Of a stretch of 64,000 bases of DNA, positions 12,403 through 25,200 are shown one piece after another. The stretch comes from Coriaria nepalensis (taxonomy: Eukaryota; Streptophyta; Magnoliopsida; Cucurbitales; Coriariaceae), in NCBI GenBank assembly GCA_027186245.1, contig CP114486.1, positions 6,663,501 to 6,727,500 of the forward strand, in the 5' to 3' direction. The stretch's first letter is position 1, and every line of letters starts with the position of its first letter. Made by a program: the position numbers and the translations under genes. A model generated the notes under the pieces. The model saw only the letters and a list, made by a program, of their open reading frames with translations. It was not told the origin of the DNA and ran no database searches.

Positions 12403-12768
12403 TGTTAAGAATTCAATTGAAACAGTAAAACAGAGTACGTACATATTGATGAATCAAGATCCTTAATTGAAGAGTTTTCTTCAAGGGAAAACCAATCTCT
12501 GTTCCCAAACCAAGCTCGTTTTTTTACAAATCAGAATGAGTTCCTTATTTCTTCCTCTACCGCTAAGAGACTCCAGTTTTACCACTCAAACTAACAAAGT
12601 ATCTTCTCTAACCTTGGAACCAATGAAATTTTGACATGTGGCTTCTTCTGTTGTTTCTTTTATTTGACACTCAAGATATATTTCTCTTATGTGATCATTA
12701 AAACAGTTCTAACGCCTCGTATTTAACCTTCAGCTTTCATCACAGCCTTCCATTATCTGCCCATTACA
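12403..12768 (-). repeat. Gypsy-type 3' LTR (366 bp)
   Basis: On the minus strand it begins TGTAATGGGCAG and ends GAATTCTTAACA, giving the TG...CA boundaries of an LTR. Immediately upstream on the minus strand is a purine-rich tract (CGGGGGAAAG, about 12773-12782) that serves as polypurine tract. No partner LTR is seen on the right, where a LINE sequence starts at about 13257. Confidence 0.75.
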
Positions 12769-12783
12769 AATACTTTCCCCCGT

Positions 12784-13255
12784 TCAAAGAACCTTGCCCC
12801 GAGGTTCCACCTCCTCCTCTTCGTCTGCTTCTATGTAATACAGTTTTGGCACTTTGCACTCATGCTGTGGTTTCCACTTCTTGTCACAGGAGAAGCATAA
12901 ACCCTTCTTCTTCTCTTCAAGCTCCTTTCTTGAAATCTTCGAAACGTGAGGGCTGGTAAGAGATGCAGAACTGCCACTTCCCCCACTGAAAGAAGTACAT
13001 ACTGAATGAATAGGTTTTGCTTTCCCCCGGTGCACTTTTTTTTTACCACAAATCACATTCAAGTACGATTCATGCTGTATAGCTAACTCATATGCCTCGA
13101 AAATAGATGGTTTTAACATTTGAACAGGAATCTGTAACTCATCCTAAAGCAGCTAAGAAAACAATCTAACTTCAAATCAGGAGAAAGGTTTGGTACCTTG
13201 TTAGCTAAATGCTCAAATTCTCCTCTTAATTCTTCAAGGTTTGGTGCCTGAACGT
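12784..13255 (-). pseudogene. Ty3/gypsy gag fragment abutting PPT and LTR, no pol
   Basis: The minus strand encodes a gypsy gag C-terminal half. Upstream of 13140 the conceptual reading gives EFEHLANKVPNLSPDLKLD, then after a small frame break an open stretch from 13119 to the TGA at 12784. That stretch carries the retroviral-type knuckle CFSCDKKWKPQHEC followed by KVPKLYYIE. The stop codon is within about ten bases of the polypurine tract, so protease, RT, RNase H and integrase are absent. This could be a deletion derivative or a gag-only non-autonomous element of the TR-GAG type. The 5' end is cut off by the LINE fragment. Confidence 0.8.
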
Positions 13256-13256
13256 T

Positions 13257-14400
13257 ATGCCTCTTTTCTCTCATCTCACAATTCACATCCATGAACCAAA
13301 GGTTAAGTCTATGGGTGAATCATCATTTTTCGAAGTATGTCTGGCAATGAAGTTCTCAGCCTCTGGGATAGAAGAGTCAGCTAAGCCCTTGGATTTTGCA
13401 CTGGTTGGGAAATTCTCTCACAGTAAGTCGAAAATCCAGGATGTCAGAGATGCTTTCATTAAATCTGGGTTCATCCAACAGATTTACATTAGGGTCATTG
13501 ATAATAAACACCTTCTTCTAAGGTGCTCTTGCTCCGAAGATTATATCAGACTTTGGACTAGTAGAACTTGGTTCTTCAATGACTTCCCTATGCGTCTTCT
13601 TAAATGGTCTCCCTCTTTATTATTTGATGAAGAACCATTTTTGGTCCCTATTTGGCTTAGTTTTCCGCTGCTTCCCTTTCGTCTTAATGCTATATCAGCT
13701 TTGATGTCTATTGCCAAGTGCCTTGGAAAAGCCTCCTAAAATTGATGTTGCAACTTATGCTCTCAGTAGGCCTAGGATGGCTAGAGTTGTAATTGAACTT
13801 GACATAGCAAAACCCTTTACGAGTGCAATCTGGATTAAGCAAGATTCTTCTAGCTTTTAGCAAGATATTGAATATGAGAATTTTCCAAGCTACTGCGAGG
13901 GATGCCATAAGATTGGGCATTCTCTCTCAACCTGTAAACGAAAGATTGACAATTCCGAGAAAGCTATAAATCTCCAATTTGAAGCAAACAAATTCTCTAT
14001 AACCCATAATCCTACTTTACACTGTGACCACAATCTCATACATTCCTTATCTTCAGAGGTGACCATGATAACTTCAGACTCCCCCAGCCCGGCTGCTGAC
14101 CCTACTCCCTTAAAATCCTGTTATAATCCACCCCCTTGAACTCAGCCAAGATACTTCAAACAAAACATCTTCTCTTAAAACTCCCTCTTTAAATGTTTCC
14201 CTACTTATAATTTTACCTACTTACTTCCCATCTGCCAAACAAGGAAAAACAACTTCTAGTGTTGTCATCATCTTCATCTTCATCATCACCACATCTTGTT
14301 ATCGCCTCAGATAAAGTAGCCAAAAGTTCCATCACTCTTCAAAGTATCCATAATAATATTTCTAGGTCAAAACATAATTTCCTAGGGTAAATTCATAATA
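13257..14400 (+). pseudogene. LINE-type ORF1 relic (DUF4283 and CCHC knuckle)
   Basis: A likely start at 13311 (MGESSFFEV) leads into a DUF4283-type domain (LVGKFSHSKSKIQDVRDAF, then RTWFFNDFPMRLLKWSP). A frame change near 13735 continues into RPRMARVVIELDIAKPF. An in-frame stop near 13858 is followed by a zinc knuckle, YCEGCHKIGHSLSTCKR, at about 13891-13941. DUF4283 followed by a CCHC motif is typical of ORF1 in plant LINE (L1-like) elements. The low-complexity serine-rich tail reaches about 14.3-14.4 kb. No ORF2 endonuclease or RT was found, so the copy is truncated at the 3' side or cut by later insertions. Confidence 0.8.
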
Positions 14401-15190
14401 TTTCTACCTTGCTCCACAAGTTGGCAAACTTGCAAGCCAAGCATAGTGCCTTGATTGACAAGAAAAGGAGGTCCTACTTTCGTCTATAAATAGGACCCAT
14501 CACCGAAGAAGAAATGAGATAACGACAACCATAAAACAACCAAACACCGGTTCATCATCACACTCTCTTGGCCCAAAGCCTTAAAAGCAATCCTTCAATA
14601 GATTATGTTTACCGCTTGATAGGCTCCACGGTTGTGTGATTCACTGAGCATCCTTGATGTTCATCTCGTCTCACTATAAAAGCAGCAATCACTTTAATTC
14701 TCTGCTAAGTAGATTTAGTATAAAAAATTAGTGTAACCCTTTATATACTATGTCATATTTCTTTCATATTTTATTTTCAAGTTAGATCAATTTTTATTAT
14801 AATACTTTATTTTTATTTTAATATAATATAATTTATATTGTCTTTAAATTATTTCATTTTAATTTATCATAGTTATTTTATCCGTAATTTAATTTATTAT
14901 GCTTTATTTTATTGTTCTTATTTTTTTTTTTGCAATTTTAGTTATCATCTTTCTTTTATTGAAATATTTTTACTTCTATCACACCTAAACTCTAGACTTT
15001 CTTCTAGGATAAAAAGATAGCAATTTCACAGTATTCACTTTCCCATTCAACGTTCGTTTGCCGAAATTTTTATATCAACAATACCAAGGGCGATTATGAT
15101 AGATGTTGAATTGATAGCAAAACACAAGTGGTGCATGTCATTTTCTAGGAAATTCTTATGTATCAAGGCTTAGTAAAAAGTAAACCACAG
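14401..15190. other. Unassigned AT-rich segment with one promoter-like site
   Basis: No convincing protein. A TATA-like TATAAATAGG at about 14484-14493, followed by a short G/A-rich leader, resembles an LTR promoter. It may be a decayed LTR belonging to the copia relic just downstream, but I could not find its partner. Confidence 0.35.
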
Positions 15191-15520
15191 TAATTTTATC
15201 ATCAACTGAGGAGAAATATTTTGCCCCTGGTTCATTTTGTGCACATATTCTTTGGATTAAACATCAACATGAAAGCTATAGTGTAACTTTAAATCACAAT
15301 CCCATACATTGTGACAAGACTATGCAATAAATTTAATAGAGAATCTACTACATCATGACTAAGTATTAGAAATCAAACATCACTTTATTAGAGATCATAC
15401 TGTGATATTTCTATTAAGTTTATTGACACTAACCATTAATTAGCCAATATATTCACCAAAGTTTTGGATAAAGGCAACTTTGAATACTTTCGAGCTCAGT
15501 ATTTAAATATATCTTTTAAT
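15190..15520 (+). pseudogene. Copia RNase H relic
   Basis: Short in-frame blocks separated by stops match the copia RNase H tail: NPIHCDKT, then INLIENLLHH, then EIKHHFIRDHTVIFLL, then the frameshifted equivalent of the ANIFTK...LDKGNFEYFRAQ ending. Order and spacing fit. RT, integrase and gag were not recognised upstream, so only the 3' end survives. Confidence 0.7.
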
Positions 15521-16434
15521 TAATTAATAATACAAATTATCTCATAATAATATATTTACCTTATAAAATTATTTTCTTTGCAAATATATTATTTTCTCTA
15601 CCTTTATTACTCTTACCTTATATAGTATTTTATAGAGGCGATCTGGGAACCATAAACTTATAATTTCAAATTCCAATATATTAGATTATTAATTAAACTA
15701 TTTAATCTAAAAAATTTTATTTTTTAATTTCAATATTATTCCACTAAAAATATATGATTACACTTTTGCAATTATAGAACAAATTATTGAGCAATGTCTA
15801 ATAATCCATTCATATTATCATTACATGCAATTTAATCCTCCAACAATTGATTCACGATTTAATCTTCTATAAAGAAAGTTCAGATTCCATATATATAAAT
15901 TATGTTCCCAACCGTTTATCCCAATGACCTCCAAAATAAAAATCTTTAGTCTGTTTTACAAACAAACCGTGACGAGTGAATCCAAAGATCCAGTTGACAT
16001 AAATAGGCATTCATGACAAATCAAGATTCAGATTGATCTGTATATGATCATCTATTGATATAAATAAAAATCCTTATGCCAAACGGTATGTTGAAAAAGA
16101 ATTAATTCATATCGGGTCTAGACCCATATAATCTAATTATGTGAAGCACATCTACTAATTTATCTATCTACATCAGTGATCCGGATCTAGATCACTTGTA
16201 TTCATAATGCTAGTAGACCGTATTAGTAACCATTAATTAAAGAATCTATACTTTAATATGTTGCGGATAATTTAATTTCTTATCTATAATCTTCATCCTA
16301 TCGTACTAATATAAGAATATAGTTACATAAATGAATTTCTAATTTTCTAATATTTATACATATTATTCAATAATAATACATTCAAACAATTATATAAAAA
16401 AATATCACTTTTATTAATTTTATAAAATTGTATT
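15500..16434. repeat. Direct repeat copy 1 (about 0.93 kb)
   Basis: Aligns collinearly with 16721-17647 at an offset of about 1.22 kb. Both begin TATTTAAATA followed by a TTAATTAATTAA stretch and share GAGGCGATCTGGG, ATCAGTGATCCG and AATGCTAGTAGAC blocks. Copy 1 starts right after the copia RNase H relic, so it is probably that element's 3' LTR. Confidence 0.85.
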
Positions 16435-16720
16435 CAACAATATCATGATATATCTTTTAGTGATATCTTTGATTTGGCCAAATCTTTTCAAATCTAATTA
16501 AAAACTAATTCAAATCAAATATAAAATTGAATTTTACCTATTTTAAATCAAATCATATTTTATTTGAATTTTAAATTAGTTTCTCAAATCAATTTAGATT
16601 TGACTTGCTTAATCTTAATATTAAATTGATATCTCATAACAACTTAATATTAGATAATATATTTAATTCAAAATTAAAAATATTATTAATTTACAAAATG
16701 AATTTCGAAACTAACCATAA

Positions 16721-17647
16721 TATTTAAATACATTACTTAATTAATTAATTAATACAAATTATCTCATAATTACATATTTGCCCTAGAAAATTATTTTCTT
16801 TGCAAATAGACCATTTTTTCTACCTTTGTCACTCTTACCCTATACAGTAGAGGCGATCTGGGGACCATGAACCTATAATTCTAGGTCTCAATAGATTAGA
16901 TTATTAATTAAACTCTTTAATCTAATAAATCTTATTTATTAATCTCAATATTATTCTACTAAAAATATGAAATTGCACTCTTATAATTATAGAACAAATC
17001 ACTGAGCAATCTCTAGTAGCCCATTGATATTATCATTACATGCAATTTAATACTGCAACAATTGATTCACAATTTAATCTTATATTAAGAAGGTTTAGAT
17101 TCCATATATATAAACCATGTTCCTAGCCGCTTATCCTAATGAATCTCCAAAATAAAAATTTTTAGCATGTTTTACAAACAAACCAGGATAAGTGAATCAA
17201 AAGATCTAGTTGACATAAATAGGAGTTCATGATAAATTAAGATTTAGATTGATCTATATATGATTATCTATTGATATAAATAAAATTCCTTATGGAAAAC
17301 GGTATGTTAAAAAGAATTAATTCATATCGGGTCTAGTCCTATATAATCAAATTATAGAAAGCACTTCCACTAAGATATCTATCTACATCAGTGATCCGAA
17401 TCTAGATCACTTGCATTCATAATGCTAGTAGACTGTATTAGTAACCATTATTTAAAGTATATACTTTAATATGTTGCGGATAATTTAATTAATTATCTAT
17501 AATCTTAATCCTCTTGTACTAATACAAGATTATAGTTATATAAATGAATTTCTAATTTTCTTATATTTATACATATTATTCAATAATCACATATTCAAAC
17601 AATTATATAGAAAAATATAATTTTTATTAATTTCATAAAATTATATT
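16721..17647. repeat. Direct repeat copy 2 (about 0.93 kb)
   Basis: Second copy of the repeat at 15500-16434, with substitutions and small indels throughout. The two are separated by about 290 bp of AT-rich DNA without coding potential. They may be two LTRs with the interior lost, or a tandem LTR duplication. Confidence 0.85.
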
Positions 17648-17870
17648 TATTACATGCTTTTACGGCACAATGCCGACAGTAAGGTATAAAAAAATGTTTT
17701 GCATAGTGTCTTCCAAAATCTTTCAATGAATTCAATATTAATCAATCATTTAATCGACGATGGGTACATAGGAGTTAGATACATAGGAGTTGATGGTTAA
17801 TTAATTTGTGAGTTCATTTGTTATTTAAATGGATAAGATGCATGTGATCTTAATATTCAAACTATATTAA

Positions 17871-20800
17871 GGTATTATCCCTTTTAATTATCATCCCTAG
17901 TTAAATAAGTTGTTATAAAAGTATGGTTTTCACATTATAGAAGTTAAGATATAGGTCAAAGCCTTATAGGCCCATCAGTAGCTTTCCGAGCAAGTTTTCT
18001 AAGTAATTAGGGCATAAACTTAACTAATATTGGTGGCCCAAATTTTTGTCTTTTTGATCTTTATAGGCGCAGTAATCAGAGAAAATGAAATTTTGCTAAA
18101 AACCCATTATAACTAGTGAGCCAAATTTTTCTTAATTCCAAAGTGACCTAAAAAGATAAAATTATTTCAAAACCATTTTAAATAGTGTACACAACTATTT
18201 TTATTACTCAATGGCCTAAAATTATAAAATCATGAAATTAGCCCCAAGAAAACTAGTGGACCAAAACTATGCTTTATTTACTATGTTGCTAACAAAAACC
18301 CAAAGCATGAAAAATGATCCAAAACATATGTCATGGCTGGCCAACCACACGAAAGAGGGAGGGAAACAAAATGAAATTGATAAGAATGAATGATAAATAT
18401 CTTGGTCAAATTTACAAAGAGAATTCTTGACTTTTCTCTTCTAAACAAATGATATTTGTTTCACTTTTCCTCCAAAAACCATAGCTCTCACACTCCCTCT
18501 TCTCTTCATCATCATCTTCTTCAATTACATACCTAAACGTAGTAAAAATTACCCAAGTTTAAAGAAGAAGCAAAATTCTTCGTGGTAATGCAAGTTAAAG
18601 AAGATCAACTTTCAATCTTTTATAGAGGTAAAAAAACTATCTCCTTTCCATCCAATTTTTCTTACTTAAGTTATTGATAAATATCATAGGATGAAGCTTT
18701 TCTAGATTTATTTGGGGAATTGAACTCTAGTTTATAATTAGAGCTAATTATAAATTGTATTATCTATTGAATCCATAGAGATTGCAAATCTGGATTCAAG
18801 GAAAATATATTGACGTCCGATTGTTAAACAAATTCTGGAAAATTTCTATATACCATAAAATTATTCAAAATTTATATTAAGAAACTAAACTCGTGTAGCT
18901 TTCAAGAAAGTCCGAAAACACCTAACTTCAAGTTGTATAGGGAAAAAATTAATTTCTTGAAATTCACCTAGAAATAAATATAATATTAGAGCTGAATCCA
19001 TGAGTAGCAAGTGTTTCACTAGACTTTTGATTATGAAGATAATGAAAGAAAATTCTGATATTTAACATGATTGAACTAGACTTCTAGATCTACAAATATG
19101 TTAAGAACCGAAATATTGGATCAATGGAAGAATTAGCTGTGTAATTGTAAAATTAAGGTAAATCTGTAGGTTTTCCCAGCATAGGATAGTCACACTAGAA
19201 AATTTGAAAAGGTATAACATGAGCTATACCGGGAAAAATGAACTATACCATATCAATTATGAAAGCATAGAAAGTTAGCTTTCCAAAAAAACATGTTTTG
19301 GAATTTTTAACTACCTGTATAATAAGATAAAGACAAAAATAGAAAGTTGGTAAAAGCGCATTGCATGATTGAACGATTTCGGAACAATTGATGTTCGATA
19401 AATCAAACATGAATATTTTGATTTGAAATTTTAGAAGTTATAGAAATTGTGCATAGAGGTACCATAAAAAGTCCTAAGCAATAGTGATTCAAAAAGAAGA
19501 GCAATGAGTTTTAGAACATAACCATAATAGTAGGAAATTTAACATGAGAAGAATTAATAATGCAGTGTCAAGAAAGTAAGAGTAGAAGACATAGCAAACG
19601 ATTGCATTTGGAGCTAAAATTTATATAGGACACATAAAATAGATACAAATAATAGTGGAGCAAATTGTAAATCAATTAGAATTATGGTTTACAAGATACA
19701 ATCATTAAAACCTAGGCTAATAGTTAGAGGAACTAAGCAACTTTCAATTCTACACTTAAAAGGTATAATGAAAGGTATGAACTAAGAAGAAAAAAAATGA
19801 TAATTTCAAGTTGTAAATTTTTATAAGAGATATTTATGAACTAAAATAAGAAGTTTTACTAATTTAGAGTGAAACAAATACTTATATAGAGAGTTATAGC
19901 TTTATAACAATAATATATCTAAATTTAGATAAGTTATTAATAATATGGTTTATAGAAAGAAAATATTTATTAAGTCAAGCTTATATGCATGCTCAGTTAG
20001 GATAATAGCTGAAATAGAATCCGAAGAGTTTATAAAAACCTCTTACAAAATAGCCACACTTCAAGAAAGTCAAGTCTCACCTACAACACTGGTTCACATG
20101 AACAATACTCTATGATCATGTGATTGATGTGCATGTTGAAATATTGAGTTAATAATATATTATTTGACACTTTGTGATTTCATATAGCATGCTGAGAATT
20201 GAGTACATAATGCATGATTATTTATATTCCTTGAAAAGTTTTGAAAACACCAATAGTTGCATACAAAGACAGATTGAAAATAATGTTATGCTATTACGTG
20301 AGTTAAGTATGTTACATGGCATGAATGAGCATAACATTATAGTGAGGCGCTGCCGAATCAAGTTAGACTAAGCAGTCGCTAATCCCCCAAGATATTTCGA
20401 TTAGGGCATATTAAGAGAGGCCATTGATCCAAACAGTATTTTAAATCAGGTTGGACTGAGTGGAGTCACTAATCATGATTAGGTTTGATTAAGCAGAGTA
20501 TTTGATCCTATATTTATACTGGTCTAGAACATCACATATTATAATAATGCTAGTGGCAGCAACCTCAGGGCTCACAATAGTAAAAGTAAGATATGTCATA
20601 TGCATATTATGCATAGTTCTAATCCTTCAAATAAAGTTTTTGTTCTACGCAATTGATATTTGTATTGTGCATTGTGAGAGAAAAATTTACTTACTGAGTT
20701 CTTAGCTCATAGTAGTTACTTATGTTATAAGTAAAAAGAAAAGTCCATAGTTTTAGGATTTGGTGAATGAAGTGTAGCCAACCTGCTATGGAGTACATAT

Positions 20801-21119
20801 GGGTCTCACTGTGGTATAATCAGGAGGCTTTAAGTGTACTTATAAGAAGATCGTAAAATTTTTATTTTGGCTTCGTACATAGATTATGAATAAGCTTATG
20901 AGAATATGTTGTGGATATAAATATATTACATAATTATGGGTTGAGCAATGCTAATATTTTATTATATTTAAATACATTTTATTAAAGTTCAAATTATGCT
21001 CTAATTTATGTCATATACTTTCAAGATTAGTAGTAACACTTATACTAGTGATTTAATAAAATTAATTGTTTTCTTAAAAAGTATTTTAATTACTATATAG
21101 CTAGTAGGAAGCTATTACA
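17871..21119 (+). repeat. 5' LTR of the Tekay-like element
   Basis: Begins GGTATTATCCC (TGTAATATCCC in the other LTR) and ends GCTATTACA. Homologous along its whole length to 25892-29117. It contains a CT-rich stretch near 18.49 kb and no host gene. Confidence 0.9.
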
Positions 21120-21137
21120 AAATTAGTATCAGACACC
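21120..21137 (+). other. Primer-binding site of the Tekay-like element
   Basis: TTAGTATCAGACACC just inside the 5' LTR is a diverged form of TGGTATCAGAGCC, the tRNA-Met site. Confidence 0.7.
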
Positions 21138-22104
21138 AAGGCTTAAGCATTTTTGTAGACAAATCTCATATGCACGAGACACGCAGGTGAATACATCTTT
21201 CACTAGATGTTTTCTAACCTCGATATAGTTAAAACTTTAGTTGAATAGAGATAAATATTATAAGAAATATTAGTTGAGCTTATAAATATATATATGAAGC
21301 GTGTAATGTAGTATATGAGTGGAATTGACAAGGTGAAAATCTATGCCCTTAATAAATCCACTAGAGTTTGTACTAATGGTCCCTCTTAGTTAAGGACATT
21401 TATAAACTCTAGAGAGACAGAAGCGAAAATGAACATCAAAACCGAAAAGGGAAATAGAAATGGACCTCTATTCATAGACATGAAAATGAAGGGATGAGAG
21501 ACTTTTCTTCTAGACTAACTTGTAGTCGGATAGTGTTTAAACCTTGGAAAGACCTATCATTTCCGATAGATAGAAAGTAATTAGCTAGACATGGATTAAT
21601 TGATCTTCAATGCTCTCCATGGAAATGATATCAGTAGACGCATATTTCATTGCTTTGGTGTAGATGAGGACAAGAAGGAACATAAAGCCCATAAAAGGAC
21701 ACGAAAAGTAGAACAAAAGGAAACATGGATTGTAAGATGTGATCCCTCTACAGACCCATAAAGTCCAGAGATCTCTGAAAATGAGAAGGAAGATTAGTGG
21801 GCCTTTCAAGAGGCTGATATGCAATACCCTAAAAAGGAACCACCACCACCTTTTAGAGACTTTTCGGAGGCCGATTTAAGGGATGTTAGGACTATCCCTT
21901 ACCTAATTAGACTCAATTTGCAGATGTTTTCTTGAATGTGAGAAAGAAGGATAAGGAAAGAAAAATATTAGGACGTATTATGAGAAAGTTTGGAAAACCT
22001 ATATTTTGACATGTACATAGAAACTCCCTATGTTATGTGCAAAAAATACGAGGATAAGTATTATTGAGTGTAATGATCAATTTTGAAATGTAATTATTGA
22101 TCAC

Positions 22105-22108
<4 letters not shown>

Positions 22109-22144
<36 letters not shown>

Positions 22145-22152
22145 GTGTGTGT
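22109..22152. repeat. (TA)n(TG)n microsatellite
   Basis: About 16 TA units followed by about five TG units, inside the gag leader region of the Tekay-like element. Confidence 0.95.
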
Positions 22153-22229
22153 ATTTTCCACTAAATCTATCTCATTTCAAACAAATTAATTTGTTATAGG
22201 ATTTGAATTACCCTCCACTAAGTCCTAGA

Positions 22230-25200
22230 TGCAAGTTATTGGTAGGACATTATAATAAACATCCATGATGTTCGAACCATGACATGGCTGGAGTTCTTGA
22301 AATTGCTAGAATGTAAATATCTCACTATGGCCTTATTGGAAGAGAAGGAAATGGAATTTATAGACTTAAGTAGGGCAAACATGATAATGGAAGAGTTGCT
22401 CCAAGAGTTTGATGAATTGTCAAGATATGTGCCACACCTGGTGGCCACCACAAACACTTTGAAGGTGAAGCATTTTTAAAAAGTTCTTGATCTTGATACT
22501 CAAATGAACTTAGAAGTAGATGATGATCCGGAAGATGCACCTATTTTAAAGGTGGTTGATAAAGCTTTGAGAGGCAATCGTGCAAGGATGATACATGAGC
22601 AAGAAAGGAAGGAACTTACCTAAAAAAAGAACAAAGCTAGGTCTCCTTGTGGGGTGCTAAGTAATGCCATGTCCTTAGCACCAACATTCTAAGAACAACA
22701 GAACTTTAATTCACGAAGAGCAACAAGAAAAACCTAGGATATGCAAATAACAAAGGTTTCAAGAACCGAAATCAAAACAAGAATTCAGGACAGAACAAAA
22801 GGGACAGGGTTGAAGGGTCACAATTTCAAGAAAAACTATTTAATCAATACAACAAGTGCAATAGGAACCATATTAGGGAATGTAAAATTGGAACAATAGG
22901 CTGCTTCAACTGTGGAAAACAAGGACACCTTTCTAGAAATTCCAAAAAACCTAAGGAAGAGCGAGGTAATATAGGTGAAACGTAATGCCAGTGTATTCAC
23001 CATCACTCGAGATGAGGTAGAAGTAAGTCTATCTATAATGATATATCAGGTCAGATTCTAATTGATGGTATTCATGCGTTAGTTCTAATTGACTTTGGTA
23101 AAATACATTCCTTTGTTTATTTGAAGTTTGTTAATAAAACAGAACACCCTCATAGATCAATTGGCTGAAATATCTAGCACAACATTACCTTCAGAAGAGG
23201 TATTAATTTCTACTCATTAGTTGTGAAAATGTACCTATGAAATTGGGTGATAAGGAGTTAGCCATGAATCTTGTGATGTTAGACATGCAATATTTTGAGG
23301 TCATATTAGGGATAGATTGGCTCTTAAACTATAATGCCATGATAGATTGTCGAAATAAGAAAGTAGTATCCGACTTATCAAGATTCGGAAAGTTCAAGTT
23401 CATTGGTACCTTGAAGAGGAAGAAAAACTCAATTGTGTCCACTATTAAAGCAATAATGCTGCTAAAGAGGGGTTGTATTGGGTTTCTTTCTTATATATTT
23501 GATACGACCATGGAATAACAACTAAGGATTGAAGATCAGATGTCCCTATATCGGGTTTCTTTCTTGTATATTTATTTCTTGAAGTTTTTCGGGAGGAATT
23601 TTCAAGACTTCCTCTAGATTGTGAAAAAGTAAAAAAATTTAAGGTACAACTAGAAGAATTACTTGACAAAGGACATATCTTTCCTAGTTTCTCACTGTAG
23701 GGAGCACTCGTGTAGTTTGTGAAAAAGAAAGATGGGTTCATGAGGATGTGTATCAACTATATGGAGCTCAATAAAGTAAGCATAAGAAAAAATTTCCTCT
23801 TCCAAGAATAGACAATTTGTTCAATCAATGACAAGGAGCATCCGAACTAGAAGCAGTAAACAAGTGGTCAAAGAACGTCTTAGAAGTACGATGTTTCTCA
23901 TGATTGGTTAGCTATTATAGACGATTCATGGAAGGAAATCTAAAATTTCCACACCACTCACCAGACTTAGTTGGGAAAGTCAAGAGTTTGAGTGGATAGA
24001 AACTGGCGAGAAAAATCTTTCAAGGAATTGGCGCTCCTATTCTTACAATTCCAAAAAGTGAAAATGGCTTTGTAAAATACAGTGATACATCCAAGTTAGG
24101 ATTAGAAGCAGTATTGATGCAAAAAGGGAAGATGGTTGTCCATGCTTCCCATCAATGTAAAGATTACAAAAAGAACTACCCAATTCATAACATAAAATTG
24201 GCTGCTATGGTATTTGCTTTAAAGGCTTAGAGATATGATCCATATTGGGTGTAGTGTGAAATTTATATCGACCATAGGAGCTTGAAATACTTCTTTCCTC
24301 ATAATAAACTTAATATGAAATAAAGACGGTGATTGGAACTGGTAAAAGATTATGACTGTGAAATATGTTTTCATCCTGGGAAAGCAAAAAAAGTGGTTGA
24401 TGCTTTAAGTCAGAATTCCATCTTTTAAGAGCTTTGCTACCCTACATGTACTACCAGAACCCCAACAAAAGGAAGTATGTGAAGCATATATAGAGTTGGT
24501 AATGAGAAAATTATCATCTTTGAAGATATTTAAAGTGTGAAAAAGTTATATGGGGAGATAAAAAGAATAAAACAAGAAGTAGAAGAAGGGAAACAATCTG
24601 ATATTGAAATTTCTAGGGATAAGGCCCTTATTTTTAAAGGAAGACTATGCATTCCCAAAAATGAAGAAATGAAGAATTTAATATTAACTGAAAGCCATAA
24701 TACGTCATAATCGGTACATCTAGACATAACAAAAATGTATAGAGATCTAAAAGAGTATTTTTGGTGGCTGAGAATGAAGAAGATTATGGTAAATTTTGTA
24801 AATAAGTGCCTAACCTATCCAAGAATCAAAGTTGAGAACGAATGACTTGCAAGAGAGTTGCAACAAATTGAAATCCTAGAGTAGAAATGGGAAAAAATAG
24901 CTATACATTTTTTATACTTGGATTACCAAAAAATATAAAAGGGTATAACTTAATTTGGGTAGTGATAGATCACCTCACAGAATTGGCCCATTTCTTACCT
25001 GTGAAAGTCACATACAACTCAATGTAACTTATAGAACTTCATATTCAAGAGATAGTGAGATTACAATAGCCTTTTGGCATAGGAAAATGGGGACAAAGTT
25101 TAAATTTTCTATAACTTTTTATCCTCAAACTGAGGGTAAAACCAAAAGAACCATCCAGACTATAGAGGATATGTTACAAGCCTCTGTTATATGTTTTCAA

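Noticed and set aside
13257..13739. Host gene encoding a 160-residue protein
   Set aside because: The DUF4283 domain followed by a frame break and a CCHC knuckle marks a LINE ORF1 relic.
14838..15020. Hydrophobic Tyr/Phe-rich open frame
   Set aside because: Composition is that of AT-rich DNA read in frame; no start context, no homologue recognised.
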